From NCBI GenBank assembly GCA_964462535.1, contig CAYWXV010000023.1:1-42560 (forward strand): a stretch of DNA of 42,560 bases. The letters are read 5' to 3'. This DNA is from CAYWXV01 sp964462535 (GTDB lineage: Bacteria > Bacteroidota > Ignavibacteria > OLB7). The first letter of the stretch is position 1. The number at the start of each line of letters is the position of its first letter. The notes beneath the pieces were generated by a model. The model saw nothing but the letters and a program-made list of their open reading frames with translations, had not been told where the DNA came from and did not search any database. The position numbers and the translations under genes are program-made. Shown here in pieces: positions 1 to 7,686 of this stretch.

Positions 1-20
1 CAAGGACGAAGGTTACTTCC

Positions 21-96
21 GACTCCCCCCTCTCTCAGAATTGAGAGAGGGGGGCCGGGGGGGTGAGAGCCAGCGGTCGGGGGGGTGAGAGCCAGG
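21..96 (-). repeat. Dispersed GC-rich hairpin repeat (copy at left edge)
   Basis: A C-run/CTCTCTCA arm and its complement TGAGAGAGG flank a short AATT-containing loop, and the GGCTCTCACCCCCCC flank appears twice on the minus strand. Read on the minus strand it matches the fourth copy of the array at 7168-7578, including the GAGTCGG end. It is therefore a dispersed family, not a local duplication. It lies upstream of the pirin gene and contains no gene. Confidence 0.75.
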
Positions 97-141
97 GGCC
101 GCTGTGGGAGAAAGCCACAGAACCAGTAGACACCGAACACC

Positions 142-780
142 ATGACGATCAAACACCGATCAGCTATTCCGGAAACCGGCTTTGCCGGGATTCGCGAGCA
201 CCGCATGCATATGGCGCAGTCGCTCGACGAAGCACTGATGGGGAGCTTCATCTATCTGGCAGATGCCACGTTCATTCCGAACGGGGAGACGCGCCTGCAT
301 CCACATCGGGATGTGGATATCGTAAGTGTGATGTTGAAGGGTCGTGTAGAACATCGTGGCTCGCTCGGTGATGGGACGATACTCGGCGAACGAACGATCC
401 AGGTACAACGGGCGGGAACGGGAATGCGACACAACGAAGTCAACCCCGATCCCGAAACGAACAGGATGCTTCAGATCTGGTTCCTCCCTCCGCGACAGGG
501 TCTTGAACCGGGATACCAGACGTTTGAAGCGAAGAAGGGGGAGATGGTGAGTGTGCTGGGCGGGGATGGCACGTTCGACAACGCGTCTCATCTTCGTGTC
601 GCCCGCGTTGATGACGGTGGAAGGCTCGCGGTGGATGAGTCATGTGTTCTCTACGTCGCAACGGGACGCGGGCGTGTCGGAGACGAAGAGATCAACGAGG
701 GCGATTTGATTACAGCCTCGTCGATCGCGATCGATGTGACGGATGAGATGGAGGCGATGGTGATAACGCGGAATCCGTAG
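142..780 (+). CDS. Pirin family protein (cupin-type)
   Basis: The 212-residue product matches the bicupin pirin family. The N-terminal cupin carries the metal-ligand pattern H53, H55, H97 and E99, with the same spacing as the metal site of the quercetinase-like E. coli YhhW (H-x-H, then H-x-E). The following GRVEHRGSLGDG and QIWFLPP segments are typical pirin signatures. The C-terminal cupin is shorter and has no obvious metal site, as usual in this family. Substrate is unknown; quercetin-type dioxygenase activity is known only for some members. The ATG at 142 has no clear Shine-Dalgarno sequence. It stands alone between a hairpin repeat and a same-strand envelope gene, and nothing nearby suggests a pathway. 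Confidence 0.9.
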   Translation: MTIKHRSAIPETGFAGIREHRMHMAQSLDEALMGSFIYLADATFIPNGETRLHPHRDVDIVSVMLKGRVEHRGSLGDGTILGERTIQVQRAGTGMRHNEVNPDPETNRMLQIWFLPPRQGLEPGYQTFEAKKGEMVSVLGGDGTFDNASHLRVARVDDGGRLAVDESCVLYVATGRGRVGDEEINEGDLITASSIAIDVTDEMEAMVITRNP

Positions 781-873
781 TTAATCCGTAGTCGGCTTGC
801 GTGAGAGCTGCTGTATGGTTGTGACGTGATCAAGAAGTCAACGACCTACAACAAAACACGACAGGAGCTCATC

Positions 874-1512
874 ATGAACACGATTCTTCTCTTCAATCGC
901 AACGATCGTCAGTCAACTCTTGCTTTCGTCCTCCACGCGCTTCGAATGTTCCGCAAGTCGATCTTCATCTTCCTTCCATTCTTCCTTGGTGCGGCTCTCA
1001 GCAACGCCGTTGGACAGGAAGCCGACTATTCGAACATGGTCAGTAGCCCGCTGGATCCCGCGCCGATGGTTGCACCCAAGCTGTCGGCCAAGCAGGCAAT
1101 CTTCGTGGAATACCGTGGCACTGCAGGCTACTACTCATTGAACTATGAGCGGAAAGTATCGAGCAATCTAAACGTCCGTGTCGGCGGATCGATTGTCCCC
1201 TACCTCAATTACACGGTGGTAAACGAGCAAATGCCGGAGTTCAGGAATGTGTTGAATCGGGAAGGGGAGAAGACCTACGTCGGTCTGGCCACGATATCGT
1301 ACATGCAGCAGCTTGGCTTCTGCGATGCCGAGGTCGGAGTCGGTGGCGTCGCGGCCTCGACGGGATCGGTCTTCCCGACCTCGACGATCGGTCTCCGCTT
1401 CAAGCCGTTCAATGAGCACCTACTCCTTCGGACGGGATACGTCTTCTCTCTGCCGACAGGAGCCAACGGAGTGACGGGAGCGTTCGCCGTCGGAGCGGGA
1501 GTCCGGTTCTGA
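874..1512 (+). CDS. Hypothetical envelope protein, small outer-membrane beta-barrel-like
   Basis: The frame is open from a GTG at 826, but the ATG at 874 has a good AGGAG eight bases upstream and is preferred, giving 212 residues. A hydrophobic stretch (IFIFLPFFLGAAL) preceded by a basic MFRKS segment and followed by AVGQ looks like a signal peptide with a long n-region; a later start at ATG 949 is also possible. The mature part is rich in Gly, Val and alternating aromatic residues and ends in GAFAVGAGVRF. This final Phe and strand pattern is common in outer-membrane barrels. No family recognised. It converges on the minus-strand 890-aa gene across a shared terminator. Confidence 0.7.
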   Translation: MNTILLFNRNDRQSTLAFVLHALRMFRKSIFIFLPFFLGAALSNAVGQEADYSNMVSSPLDPAPMVAPKLSAKQAIFVEYRGTAGYYSLNYERKVSSNLNVRVGGSIVPYLNYTVVNEQMPEFRNVLNREGEKTYVGLATISYMQQLGFCDAEVGVGGVAASTGSVFPTSTIGLRFKPFNEHLLLRTGYVFSLPTGANGVTGAFAVGAGVRF

Positions 1513-1539
1513 CCGTCATCGGTCGTAGACATGGAAAGA

Positions 1540-1576
1540 AAAAGCTGTGCGGGTGTTCAACACCTGCACAGCTTTT
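1540..1576. terminator. Bidirectional intrinsic terminator
   Basis: A near-perfect hairpin: AAAAGCTGTGC and the complementary GCACAGCTTTT enclose GGTGT/ACACC with a TCA loop and one G/T mismatch. A-rich and T-rich flanks give a U tract in either direction. It lies between two convergent genes and can serve both. Confidence 0.8.
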
Positions 1577-1598
1577 CATTTGGCGCGCCCCTTCGGAG

Positions 1599-4271
1599 CT
1601 ACGGAAGAGCGATCAAGCGTTTAACCCGCATGCCCTGCTGGTCCAGGATACGAATGAAGTATGCTCCGGGGAAGAGGCCACTCACATCGAGTTGATCTGA
1701 ATACACACCTGAATCGCGCCAAACGTACGAGCAGCTCAAGACGACCTGCCCCACAACGTTGATCGCGTCGACACGAACGGGACCGTCGGTCTTCAATTGA
1801 TACGAGACGGTGACGATGTCGTGCCCGGGGTTTGGCGTGATAGTCATTCTATCGCTGGGAATCCCTCGCCTGGATGAACCCGGCCCGTGGACTGTACCCG
1901 CCGCGTACGGCGATTTGCCGAGGGGTAGTCGCATACCATATACATCCTTTCCGTCGCCGTCTCCAATATCCTGCCACACAAGCAACAGCGTGTCCCCTTT
2001 CATAACACCGGTTGGGGTTGCGGCAAATCTGCTTGTGACAACAACGGTGTCGTGCATCGCAGGACCGAGAGTCTTAGAGAAGCGCGCGACGTGCAGCCCC
2101 TGTCCACAATGGAGGAGAATGAACCCCGAGTCGCGTCGATCGGGAATGATGTACACATCGCTTATGGCAGAGGCGGACGTCACGGAGCCCGTGTCGAGAG
2201 AGATGCCGCTAGTCGAAAACGTCTGGAACATGAGGCGCCGTCTTGCGCTGTCGGCAAAGTGCCATTGCACAAAACGATCCCCGTGCAAACGCTGATACTC
2301 GGCTGATAGCGGAGTACTCGGGAGGTGAACAGTATCTATCGTGACACCGTTCCGACGAATCCACACAGTTGAATCACGGATTACCGCCAAAGTGGAGTCA
2401 TCTATCGGCACGAGATTGACATTTCCGATGTCCCCGAGGAGCGTGGTGTCCCTGGGTACTACTATCGCGCCGTCTTTTGTCACCCTGGTGAAGTAATACT
2501 GGTACGCCGGAATAGGATACGTCTCTATGTTCGGCGTAATGCCTGTCCCAATCAACACCTCGCTCGTGTTTGGATTGCTCGTCACGTCGACAATTCGCCC
2601 CTTGTAGTACGGCCTGCCAAACGAGGCGGACCTACCCGACGAAAGCAACGCGAACAGTCCGCGCCTCACGCCGCGGATCTCAAAGTACCCGACAGTCGAG
2701 GCGTCGCCGAAGAGGCCAAGTGCGTCCATGAGCCCCCCTCGGACAGCCACCATCATCTCGGGGGTTGGGAAGAGCGTCAACCGAGCGACACCCACTGAGG
2801 CGGTCGGCACCACGGTGTCATTTGGTGTCTGGATCCACATCCCAAGCCTTATCTCCCCGTCGATCGAGTCGTTCTGCCATGCTACGAGCACCGAGTCGAC
2901 TCTGATCATTATCGATGGAGTCATCTGAAGGCGATTACGCACGACTCGCGAGGCTCCAACGCCGATATCGATGTTGTTCCCATCAACTACAACGCGAACC
3001 AGGCTGCTATCTGCCTTGAACATTCGAGAAATGCTGTATCGGGAGGGAACAGCACAGGAGATGCTGGGCGACGATACCAGCTTCGAGAACAGGCCGCTGT
3101 CCGAGGCAAGGAATCGCTCGCTGGACGTGTACGCCAAATACGGGTACGATCCTCCATAGTATTCGTACAGACGTATGATTGTGAACACGGTACCATTACC
3201 GCATGGTTGGGCACGGTCGTATGCTGTAATTGAAACGCGAGAGAGCGGGTACCGCTCTTTCGGTTCGGCCTGGTAGTTGGTGCGATAGACCTCGATCGGG
3301 GTCAGCGCGCCCGAGTCTGCTACGACGAGGTGCATGAAAGCAATCTGACTTGACCTCCAAACACCATAGTAGATATGGACGGAATCGGACACGGAGAGAC
3401 TCACGGATCGGAGCTTCCAGCTGCTTTCCCATACCGAAGGGAGGTTCACGACACGCGTTGGCAGTGAATCGAAACAACGAGCATAATAGACCAACCCTGT
3501 GTCGTTCACGGCATACAGACTGAGGTCCGATGCAAGAGAGTGCGGAAGGCGGAAGCGATGACTGGCCACACGATTCAGCGATCGGGAACCATCCGAATTC
3601 AAGACCGTTGTTGAATCGTTCGTGGTGACAAACGTCAGGCCCGGTTGCGTGGAATACGCGACGATAGTTTCCAACTCTCCCCCCATCAGTTCCTCCGGTC
3701 CAAGTGAACCGTCACCATCGATGCGACGACCATAAGTTTGCACCAATGGAGCTCGACCGTCGCGCCATACAAACAGACGGCCGCCGGATTCACTACCCAC
3801 CGCCTGCACGCCCCCTCGGGTTCCCCAGGGAATCATGACGCCGTCGCTGAATTGCACGGGAACCCCCTCCATAAACCCGGCTCGAGTGACCAACTGAAGG
3901 ACAATGGAAGTGTCCCCGCGCCCATCGTTCCAGAGGACGGCGAACCGTCCGCCAACAACGACAACAGCGCAGGTGTTAATGGGTCGGGATTCTGGAGGCG
4001 TGATACGTCGCGGGGTACCGACACGAATCCCATTCACCAGAAGCTGTCCGTACAGAGCACCGGCGACTGCCGTGCCACCAATAGAGACGTTCGTTCCCCA
4101 AACAGCGTAGGCGATTGAATCTGTTCCATCGATCGCCATCATGGATGAATAGACTGGTAGAATTCCAGCGACGAGCGGTTCCGGCGGGGATAGGCGAACG
4201 GGTTGTTGAGCAGCGGCAGGCAAGGAGGCAAGAAAGAAAAGCGCATTCAGGACGAGGGGTGATCGGATCAT
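1599..4271 (-). CDS. Secreted protein with type IX-type C-terminal sorting domain
   Basis: The 890-residue product starts with a signal peptide (basic MIRSP, hydrophobic core, then PAAAQQP). The long middle part is beta-rich, with many short repeats of the kind 'DGT/DST..VVW..', suggesting beta-propeller or surface-layer-like blades; no catalytic motif was recognised. The last ~80 residues (MTITPNPGHD... DAINVVGQVV... DVSGLFPGAYFIRI... VKRLIALP) are a classic Por-secretion type A sorting domain: PNP start, G-rich turn, LxxGxYF strand and a basic C-terminus. It is inferred to be exported by Sec and then a type IX system and attached to the cell surface. A weak -7-like TATTCTGC lies at 4283-4290, 11 bases before the ATG. 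Function of the body is unknown. Confidence 0.82.
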   Translation of the reverse strand: MIRSPLVLNALFFLASLPAAAQQPVRLSPPEPLVAGILPVYSSMMAIDGTDSIAYAVWGTNVSIGGTAVAGALYGQLLVNGIRVGTPRRITPPESRPINTCAVVVVGGRFAVLWNDGRGDTSIVLQLVTRAGFMEGVPVQFSDGVMIPWGTRGGVQAVGSESGGRLFVWRDGRAPLVQTYGRRIDGDGSLGPEELMGGELETIVAYSTQPGLTFVTTNDSTTVLNSDGSRSLNRVASHRFRLPHSLASDLSLYAVNDTGLVYYARCFDSLPTRVVNLPSVWESSWKLRSVSLSVSDSVHIYYGVWRSSQIAFMHLVVADSGALTPIEVYRTNYQAEPKERYPLSRVSITAYDRAQPCGNGTVFTIIRLYEYYGGSYPYLAYTSSERFLASDSGLFSKLVSSPSISCAVPSRYSISRMFKADSSLVRVVVDGNNIDIGVGASRVVRNRLQMTPSIMIRVDSVLVAWQNDSIDGEIRLGMWIQTPNDTVVPTASVGVARLTLFPTPEMMVAVRGGLMDALGLFGDASTVGYFEIRGVRRGLFALLSSGRSASFGRPYYKGRIVDVTSNPNTSEVLIGTGITPNIETYPIPAYQYYFTRVTKDGAIVVPRDTTLLGDIGNVNLVPIDDSTLAVIRDSTVWIRRNGVTIDTVHLPSTPLSAEYQRLHGDRFVQWHFADSARRRLMFQTFSTSGISLDTGSVTSASAISDVYIIPDRRDSGFILLHCGQGLHVARFSKTLGPAMHDTVVVTSRFAATPTGVMKGDTLLLVWQDIGDGDGKDVYGMRLPLGKSPYAAGTVHGPGSSRRGIPSDRMTITPNPGHDIVTVSYQLKTDGPVRVDAINVVGQVVLSCSYVWRDSGVYSDQLDVSGLFPGAYFIRILDQQGMRVKRLIALP

Positions 4272-4500
4272 GACGATGCCCGGCAGAATACCACGGATGG
4301 GATTTACTCTGCGTTAACCCGAGGGAGGGGATCTTTGTTAGCTGGTGGCTTACTATGTGCCGATCTCGTGCGTCGACCTCGGTAGGCCTGCCGATACGCG
4401 AGGATTCCCGTTGCGCGCGCACTCCCCGCGGTGTGGGTGTACGATACTCGGAGCGACGGAGCCGACCAGTTGCCTGCGGGTCGCGGACCCCCTCCAACCT

Positions 4501-4965
4501 CTAGATCTTCGGCAATGCGATGGTGTGCGGGATAAGACCGGTTTCGTCGGCCGCGGGTGGAAGAAGATCGCTCAGGTTGGTTTTTCCGAGGATCCCGTCA
4601 ACGGCGTTCTGGACCGTGTGCCAGAGCGAGAGGACGGTGCAGTCGACCGAATGAACACAGATCGCGTGCGTGCCGCTGAATCCCTCGCAGAAATCATCCT
4701 CCACAAGTTTCCCCCCCAATGAATGCAAGACTTCCGACAGCAGAATATTCTCGGCCGGGCGCGCAAGAGAATATCCCCCCTGTCGACCACGCGCTGCCTC
4801 GACGAATCCACCGATCCGAAGCAGACGCAGAATCTTGGCAACGTTCGCGTCGCTCAACCCCTCCGCCTGACTGATTTCAGGAATGGTCAGACTCCCCCCC
4901 TCACCCGTGTGGGCGATGCGGAGCAGGCATCGAAGTCCGAATTCTTCCTGAGTGCTGAATTTCAT
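4501..4965 (-). CDS. Rrf2/IscR-type transcriptional regulator of the suf operon
   Basis: The 154-residue protein has an N-terminal winged helix typical of Rrf2 (KFSTQEEFGLRCLLRIA; LTIPEISQAEGLSDANVAKILRLL; GRQGGYSLARP wing). Three cysteines, C93, C103 and C109 (C-x9-C-x5-C), lie where IscR carries its Fe-S ligands, although IscR spacing is C-x5-C-x5-C. It is inferred to sense Fe-S status and regulate the upstream suf genes. It is the last gene of the suf run, 97 bp after sufT; that spacer is an array of degenerate heptads reaching the base before the ATG. No Shine-Dalgarno is visible, so it could also have its own promoter inside the repeat. Confidence 0.85.
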   Translation of the reverse strand: MKFSTQEEFGLRCLLRIAHTGEGGSLTIPEISQAEGLSDANVAKILRLLRIGGFVEAARGRQGGYSLARPAENILLSEVLHSLGGKLVEDDFCEGFSGTHAICVHSVDCTVLSLWHTVQNAVDGILGKTNLSDLLPPAADETGLIPHTIALPKI

Positions 4966-5016
4966 TAGACAGTAGAACGTAGAGAGTGGAAAGTAGCGCG
5001 TGCGAAGTGGAGCGTG
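4966..5016 (+). repeat. Degenerate heptanucleotide array before the Rrf2 gene
   Basis: Seven consecutive 7-base units of the form TRGnnnG (for example TAGACAG, TAGAACG, TGGAAAG) run without a break from 4966 and abut the minus-strand ATG at 4965. They fill half of the sufT-regulator spacer. The remainder is the CCCTCCGCC-containing stretch also seen in other suf spacers. Confidence 0.7.
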
Positions 5017-5062
5017 GTTATGCAGCCTTGTTCCTATTCCGCCCTTCGCCCTCCGCCCTGTA

Positions 5063-5428
5063 CTACATCATGCCCAGCTCGAGTCTTGCTGCGTCGCTCA
5101 TGTTGTCCATCGTCCAGGGCGGTTCCCATGTGACATGGACGCGGGCGTCGTTGATTCCCGGTGTGTCCCGCAGTCGCTGCTCGATCTGTCCCGGCAGGCT
5201 GCCTGCCACGGGACAACTCGGCGCCGTCAGCGTCATGACCACGTGGACCACGTTCCCCGGATGCACATCTATTCCGTAAATCAACCCTAGCTCGTAGATA
5301 TTCACCGGAATTTCCGGATCATAGCAGGTCTTCAACACGTCGATCGCAAGCTGCTCCAGATCTTCCGGGTTGTGCTCAATCCCGTTCAGTATGTCGGTCG
5401 TGTCTTCCATGTGCATTGTCTCGGTCAT
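5063..5428 (-). CDS. sufT: SufT-like DUF59/MIP18 Fe-S assembly factor
   Basis: The frame opens further upstream, but the ATG at 5428 overlaps the sufU stop as ATGA and gives a 121-residue protein of normal DUF59 size. Signature motifs are present: DPEIPVNIYELGLIYGI, then VVMTLTAPSCPVAG with the conserved Cys, and VTWEPPW near the end. SufT-type DUF59 proteins act as auxiliary factors in Fe-S cluster maturation or transfer. The translational overlap with sufU supports this role here. Placement next to the Rrf2 regulator is common in SUF operons. No anomalies seen. Confidence 0.9.
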   Translation of the reverse strand: MTETMHMEDTTDILNGIEHNPEDLEQLAIDVLKTCYDPEIPVNIYELGLIYGIDVHPGNVVHVVMTLTAPSCPVAGSLPGQIEQRLRDTPGINDARVHVTWEPPWTMDNMSDAARLELGMM

Positions 5429-5880
5429 TCTGTCGTCACCGTTGTCGAGTTTCCTTCTAATGCCGTGTGCATGGTGTGCCAGGCAAGCGTCGCGCACTTG
5501 ACCCGCATCGGGTAATCGCGCACGCCAACAAAAGCCCCCACCTTCCCCAGCTCCTCCAGTTCCTGGTCAGTCACCTCCTCCTTCCGCGTCACCAGGTCGT
5601 GGAACTTCTCGAACAGAGCATCGGCGTCGTTCCTGGTTTTTCCCTTCAATGCCGCCGTCATAACCGAGGCAGACGCCTTTGATATGGCGCAACCCGATCC
5701 CTCGAAGCTGACATCTGCTACGACATCACCATCGATCTTCAGATACACAGTATAGTGATCACCACAGAGGGGATTGTATCCCTCTACCCTGTGCGTAGCG
5801 TCCTCCATGACACGGAAATTCCGTGGCGACTTGTTGTGGTCGAGGATGATATCCTGATAGAGATCGCGCAGGTCGTTCAT
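5425..5880 (-). CDS. sufU: SufU, sulfur-relay/scaffold protein
   Basis: The 151-residue protein has the SufU/IscU metal-site residues C39 and D41 (NPLCGD), C64 (GSGCAIS) and C129 (VKCATL). The extra ~20 residues between the second and third motifs (KTRNDADALFEKFHDL...) separate SufU from IscU. SufU accepts persulfide from SufS through zinc-ligand exchange and delivers sulfur to SufBCD. Its ATG shares one base with the sufS stop (TAATG), and its stop overlaps the sufT start, so the three are translationally coupled. Confidence 0.95.
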   Translation of the reverse strand: MNDLRDLYQDIILDHNKSPRNFRVMEDATHRVEGYNPLCGDHYTVYLKIDGDVVADVSFEGSGCAISKASASVMTAALKGKTRNDADALFEKFHDLVTRKEEVTDQELEELGKVGAFVGVRDYPMRVKCATLAWHTMHTALEGNSTTVTTE

Positions 5881-7124
5881 TATCCGAAGAGCTGATTGAC
5901 TTTTTCGATTCCGGCGACCAGAGCGTCAATTTCGTCGGCTGTATTGTAGAACGAGAAAGAGGCACGTGCGGTAGCCGGGATCCCTAGTCGTCGCATGACC
6001 GGCTCGGCACAGTGATGCCCGGTCCGGATCGCCACACCAACGCTGTCGAGTATCGTCCCGATATCGTGAGGATGTGCGCTTTCGAGCACGAAGGAAAGGA
6101 CGCTCGCCTTCTCCGGCGCCGTACCAATCAATCGTGTTCCGGGAATCGCGCGTAGTGCTTCCGTTCCGCGATCCAGCAACATCGCCTCGTGCGCCGCGAT
6201 TGCCTCGACTCCGATATCCTCGACGTAATCGAGCGCGGCGGCAAGTCCGATGACACCGGAAATGTCGGGTGTTCCGGCCTCGAATTTCCAGGGGAGATCG
6301 TTGTAGGTCGTCTTCTCGAACGTCACCGATCGGATCATGTCTCCTCCCCCCTGCCAGGGGGGCATTGACTCCAGCAACTCTCTTCTGCCATAGAGAACGC
6401 CGATACCGGTCGGGGCGTAGATCTTGTGCCCGCTGAAGGCGAAGAAATCGACATCCAGTTCCCGCACATCGATCGGGAGATGGGAGATCGATTGCGCTCC
6501 ATCAATCAGCACCACAGCGCCGACGGCATGAGCGCTCTCGATGATGTGACGTACTGGGTTGATTGTCCCGAGCGCATTCGACATGTGCGCGACGGCGACG
6601 ATTTTCGTCCGTTCGTTGAGGAGCGCCAGGAATTCGTCGACGATCAGCTCTCCCTCGTCCGTTATCGGAGCGACACGAAGAACGGCGCCCGTCTGACCGC
6701 AGACAATCTGCCAGGGGACGATGTTGGAGTGATGCTCCATCGTCGTGATAAGGATTTCGTCCCCCTCACGCAAAAACGTCCTGGCGTAACTCTGCGCGAC
6801 AAGGTTGATTCCCTCCGTCGTCCCCCTGGTGAAAATGATTTCCTTTTCACTTGAAGCATTGATGAAGACGCGTACTCGCTCGCGAGCCCCCTCATACTTC
6901 AACGTCGCCTGTTCGCTCAGATAGTGAACACCGCGATGGACGTTTGAATTGTACTCCCGATAGTACTCGTCGACAGCCTGGATGACCGATAGAGGCTTCT
7001 GTGTCGTCGCGGCATTATCGAGGTAGACAAGACGATTACCCCGCACCTCTCGATCGAGAATCGGGAAATCGCGTCGAATGCGTTCGACGTCAAGTGTAGG
7101 CGCTATGTGTATCTGGTCGTGCAA
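5880..7124 (-). CDS. sufS: SufS cysteine desulfurase
   Basis: 414 residues, normal for group II cysteine desulfurases. The PLP lysine is K234 in FAFSGHK, the active-site cysteine is C372 in RTGHHCAEP, and the N-terminal LDNAATTQKP and TTMEHHSNIVPW motifs are intact. It removes sulfur from L-cysteine as an enzyme persulfide for SufU. The start appears to be a TTG at 7124: no in-frame ATG or GTG lies closer, and the N-terminus DVERIRRDFPIL aligns as expected. No Shine-Dalgarno is visible. Upstream lies a ~555-bp repeat-filled spacer separating it from sufD, so transcription from sufB may weaken here or a promoter may lie in the repeats. Confidence 0.95.
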   Translation of the reverse strand: MHDQIHIAPTLDVERIRRDFPILDREVRGNRLVYLDNAATTQKPLSVIQAVDEYYREYNSNVHRGVHYLSEQATLKYEGARERVRVFINASSEKEIIFTRGTTEGINLVAQSYARTFLREGDEILITTMEHHSNIVPWQIVCGQTGAVLRVAPITDEGELIVDEFLALLNERTKIVAVAHMSNALGTINPVRHIIESAHAVGAVVLIDGAQSISHLPIDVRELDVDFFAFSGHKIYAPTGIGVLYGRRELLESMPPWQGGGDMIRSVTFEKTTYNDLPWKFEAGTPDISGVIGLAAALDYVEDIGVEAIAAHEAMLLDRGTEALRAIPGTRLIGTAPEKASVLSFVLESAHPHDIGTILDSVGVAIRTGHHCAEPVMRRLGIPATARASFSFYNTADEIDALVAGIEKVNQLFG

Positions 7125-7167
7125 CTGAGTACTTGGCTATTGACGAGGTCTCGTCCCCCCGGCCCCG

Positions 7168-7578
7168 GGCTCTCACCCCCCCAGCCCCCCTCTCTCAATC
7201 CTGAGAGAGGGGGGAGTTGGGATTCTTCATTCTTCATTCTTCATTCTTCATCCTTCATCCTTGCGGCCGGCTCTCACCCCCCCAGCCCCCCTCTCTCAAT
7301 CCTGAGAGAGGGGGGAGTTGGGANNNNNNNNNNNNNNNNNNNNNNNNNNNNNNNNNNNNNNNNNNNNNNNNNNNNNNNNNNNNNNNNNNNNNNNNNNNNN
7401 NNNNNNNNNNNNNNNNNNNNNNNGGCTCTCACCCCCCCAGCCCCCCTCTCTCAATCCTGAGAGAGGGGGGAGTTGGGATTCTTCATTCTTCATTCTTCAT
7501 TCTTCATCCTTCATCCTTGCGGCCGGCTCTCACCCCTCCAGCCCCTCTCTCTCAATTCTGAGAGAGGGGGGAGTCGGA
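7168..7578. repeat. 101-bp tandem repeat with GC-rich hairpins, interrupted by assembly gap
   Basis: Copies begin at 7168, 7269, 7424 and 7525, with an exact 101-base period on each side of the gap. Each unit holds a GGCTCTCACCCCCCC flank, a hairpin with CTCTCTCA and TGAGAGAG arms, then heptads of CATTCTT/CATCCTT and a GCGGCC junction. The first copies are near identical; the last differs (AATT loop, GAGTCGG end) and resembles the copy at 21-96. The N run lies inside the array, so the true copy number is unknown. Apparent ORFs here are translations of the repeat and are not genes. Confidence 0.9.
7324..7423. other. Assembly gap of 100 N
   Basis: Exactly 100 unresolved bases, the conventional filler for a gap of unknown size. 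It sits between two copies of the 101-bp unit, so the repeat itself most likely broke the assembly. Confidence 0.98.
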
Positions 7579-7582
7579 GCAA

Positions 7583-7686
7583 TCATATTTCATCTCTCAT
7601 ATTTCATCTTTCTAATCCCGCCCTCCGCCTTCATTTCGAACCCCTCATCCTTCATCCTTCATCCCTCATCCCTCATCCCTCATCCC
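7583..7686 (+). repeat. Heptanucleotide repeats downstream of sufD
   Basis: Units ATATTTC, ATCTCTC, ATATTTC, ATCTTTC (7585-7612) are followed, after a CCCTCCGCC stretch, by six TCATCCT/TCATCCC heptads (7645-7686). The 30 bases at 7583-7612 recur exactly at 9993-10022. The last heptad contains the sufD stop codon (7680-7682, minus strand). Confidence 0.8.

Noticed and set aside
4272..4500. Possible small RNA (SRP RNA, 6S or tmRNA) in the 229-bp gap between the 890-aa gene and the Rrf2 gene
   Set aside because: No conserved core such as the SRP GGAAG tetraloop region or a tRNA-like end was found on either strand; no gene is supported.
7168..7578. Possible CRISPR array
   Set aside because: The 101-base units repeat as wholes, including the part that would be spacer, and there are no cas genes. 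It is a tandem hairpin repeat.
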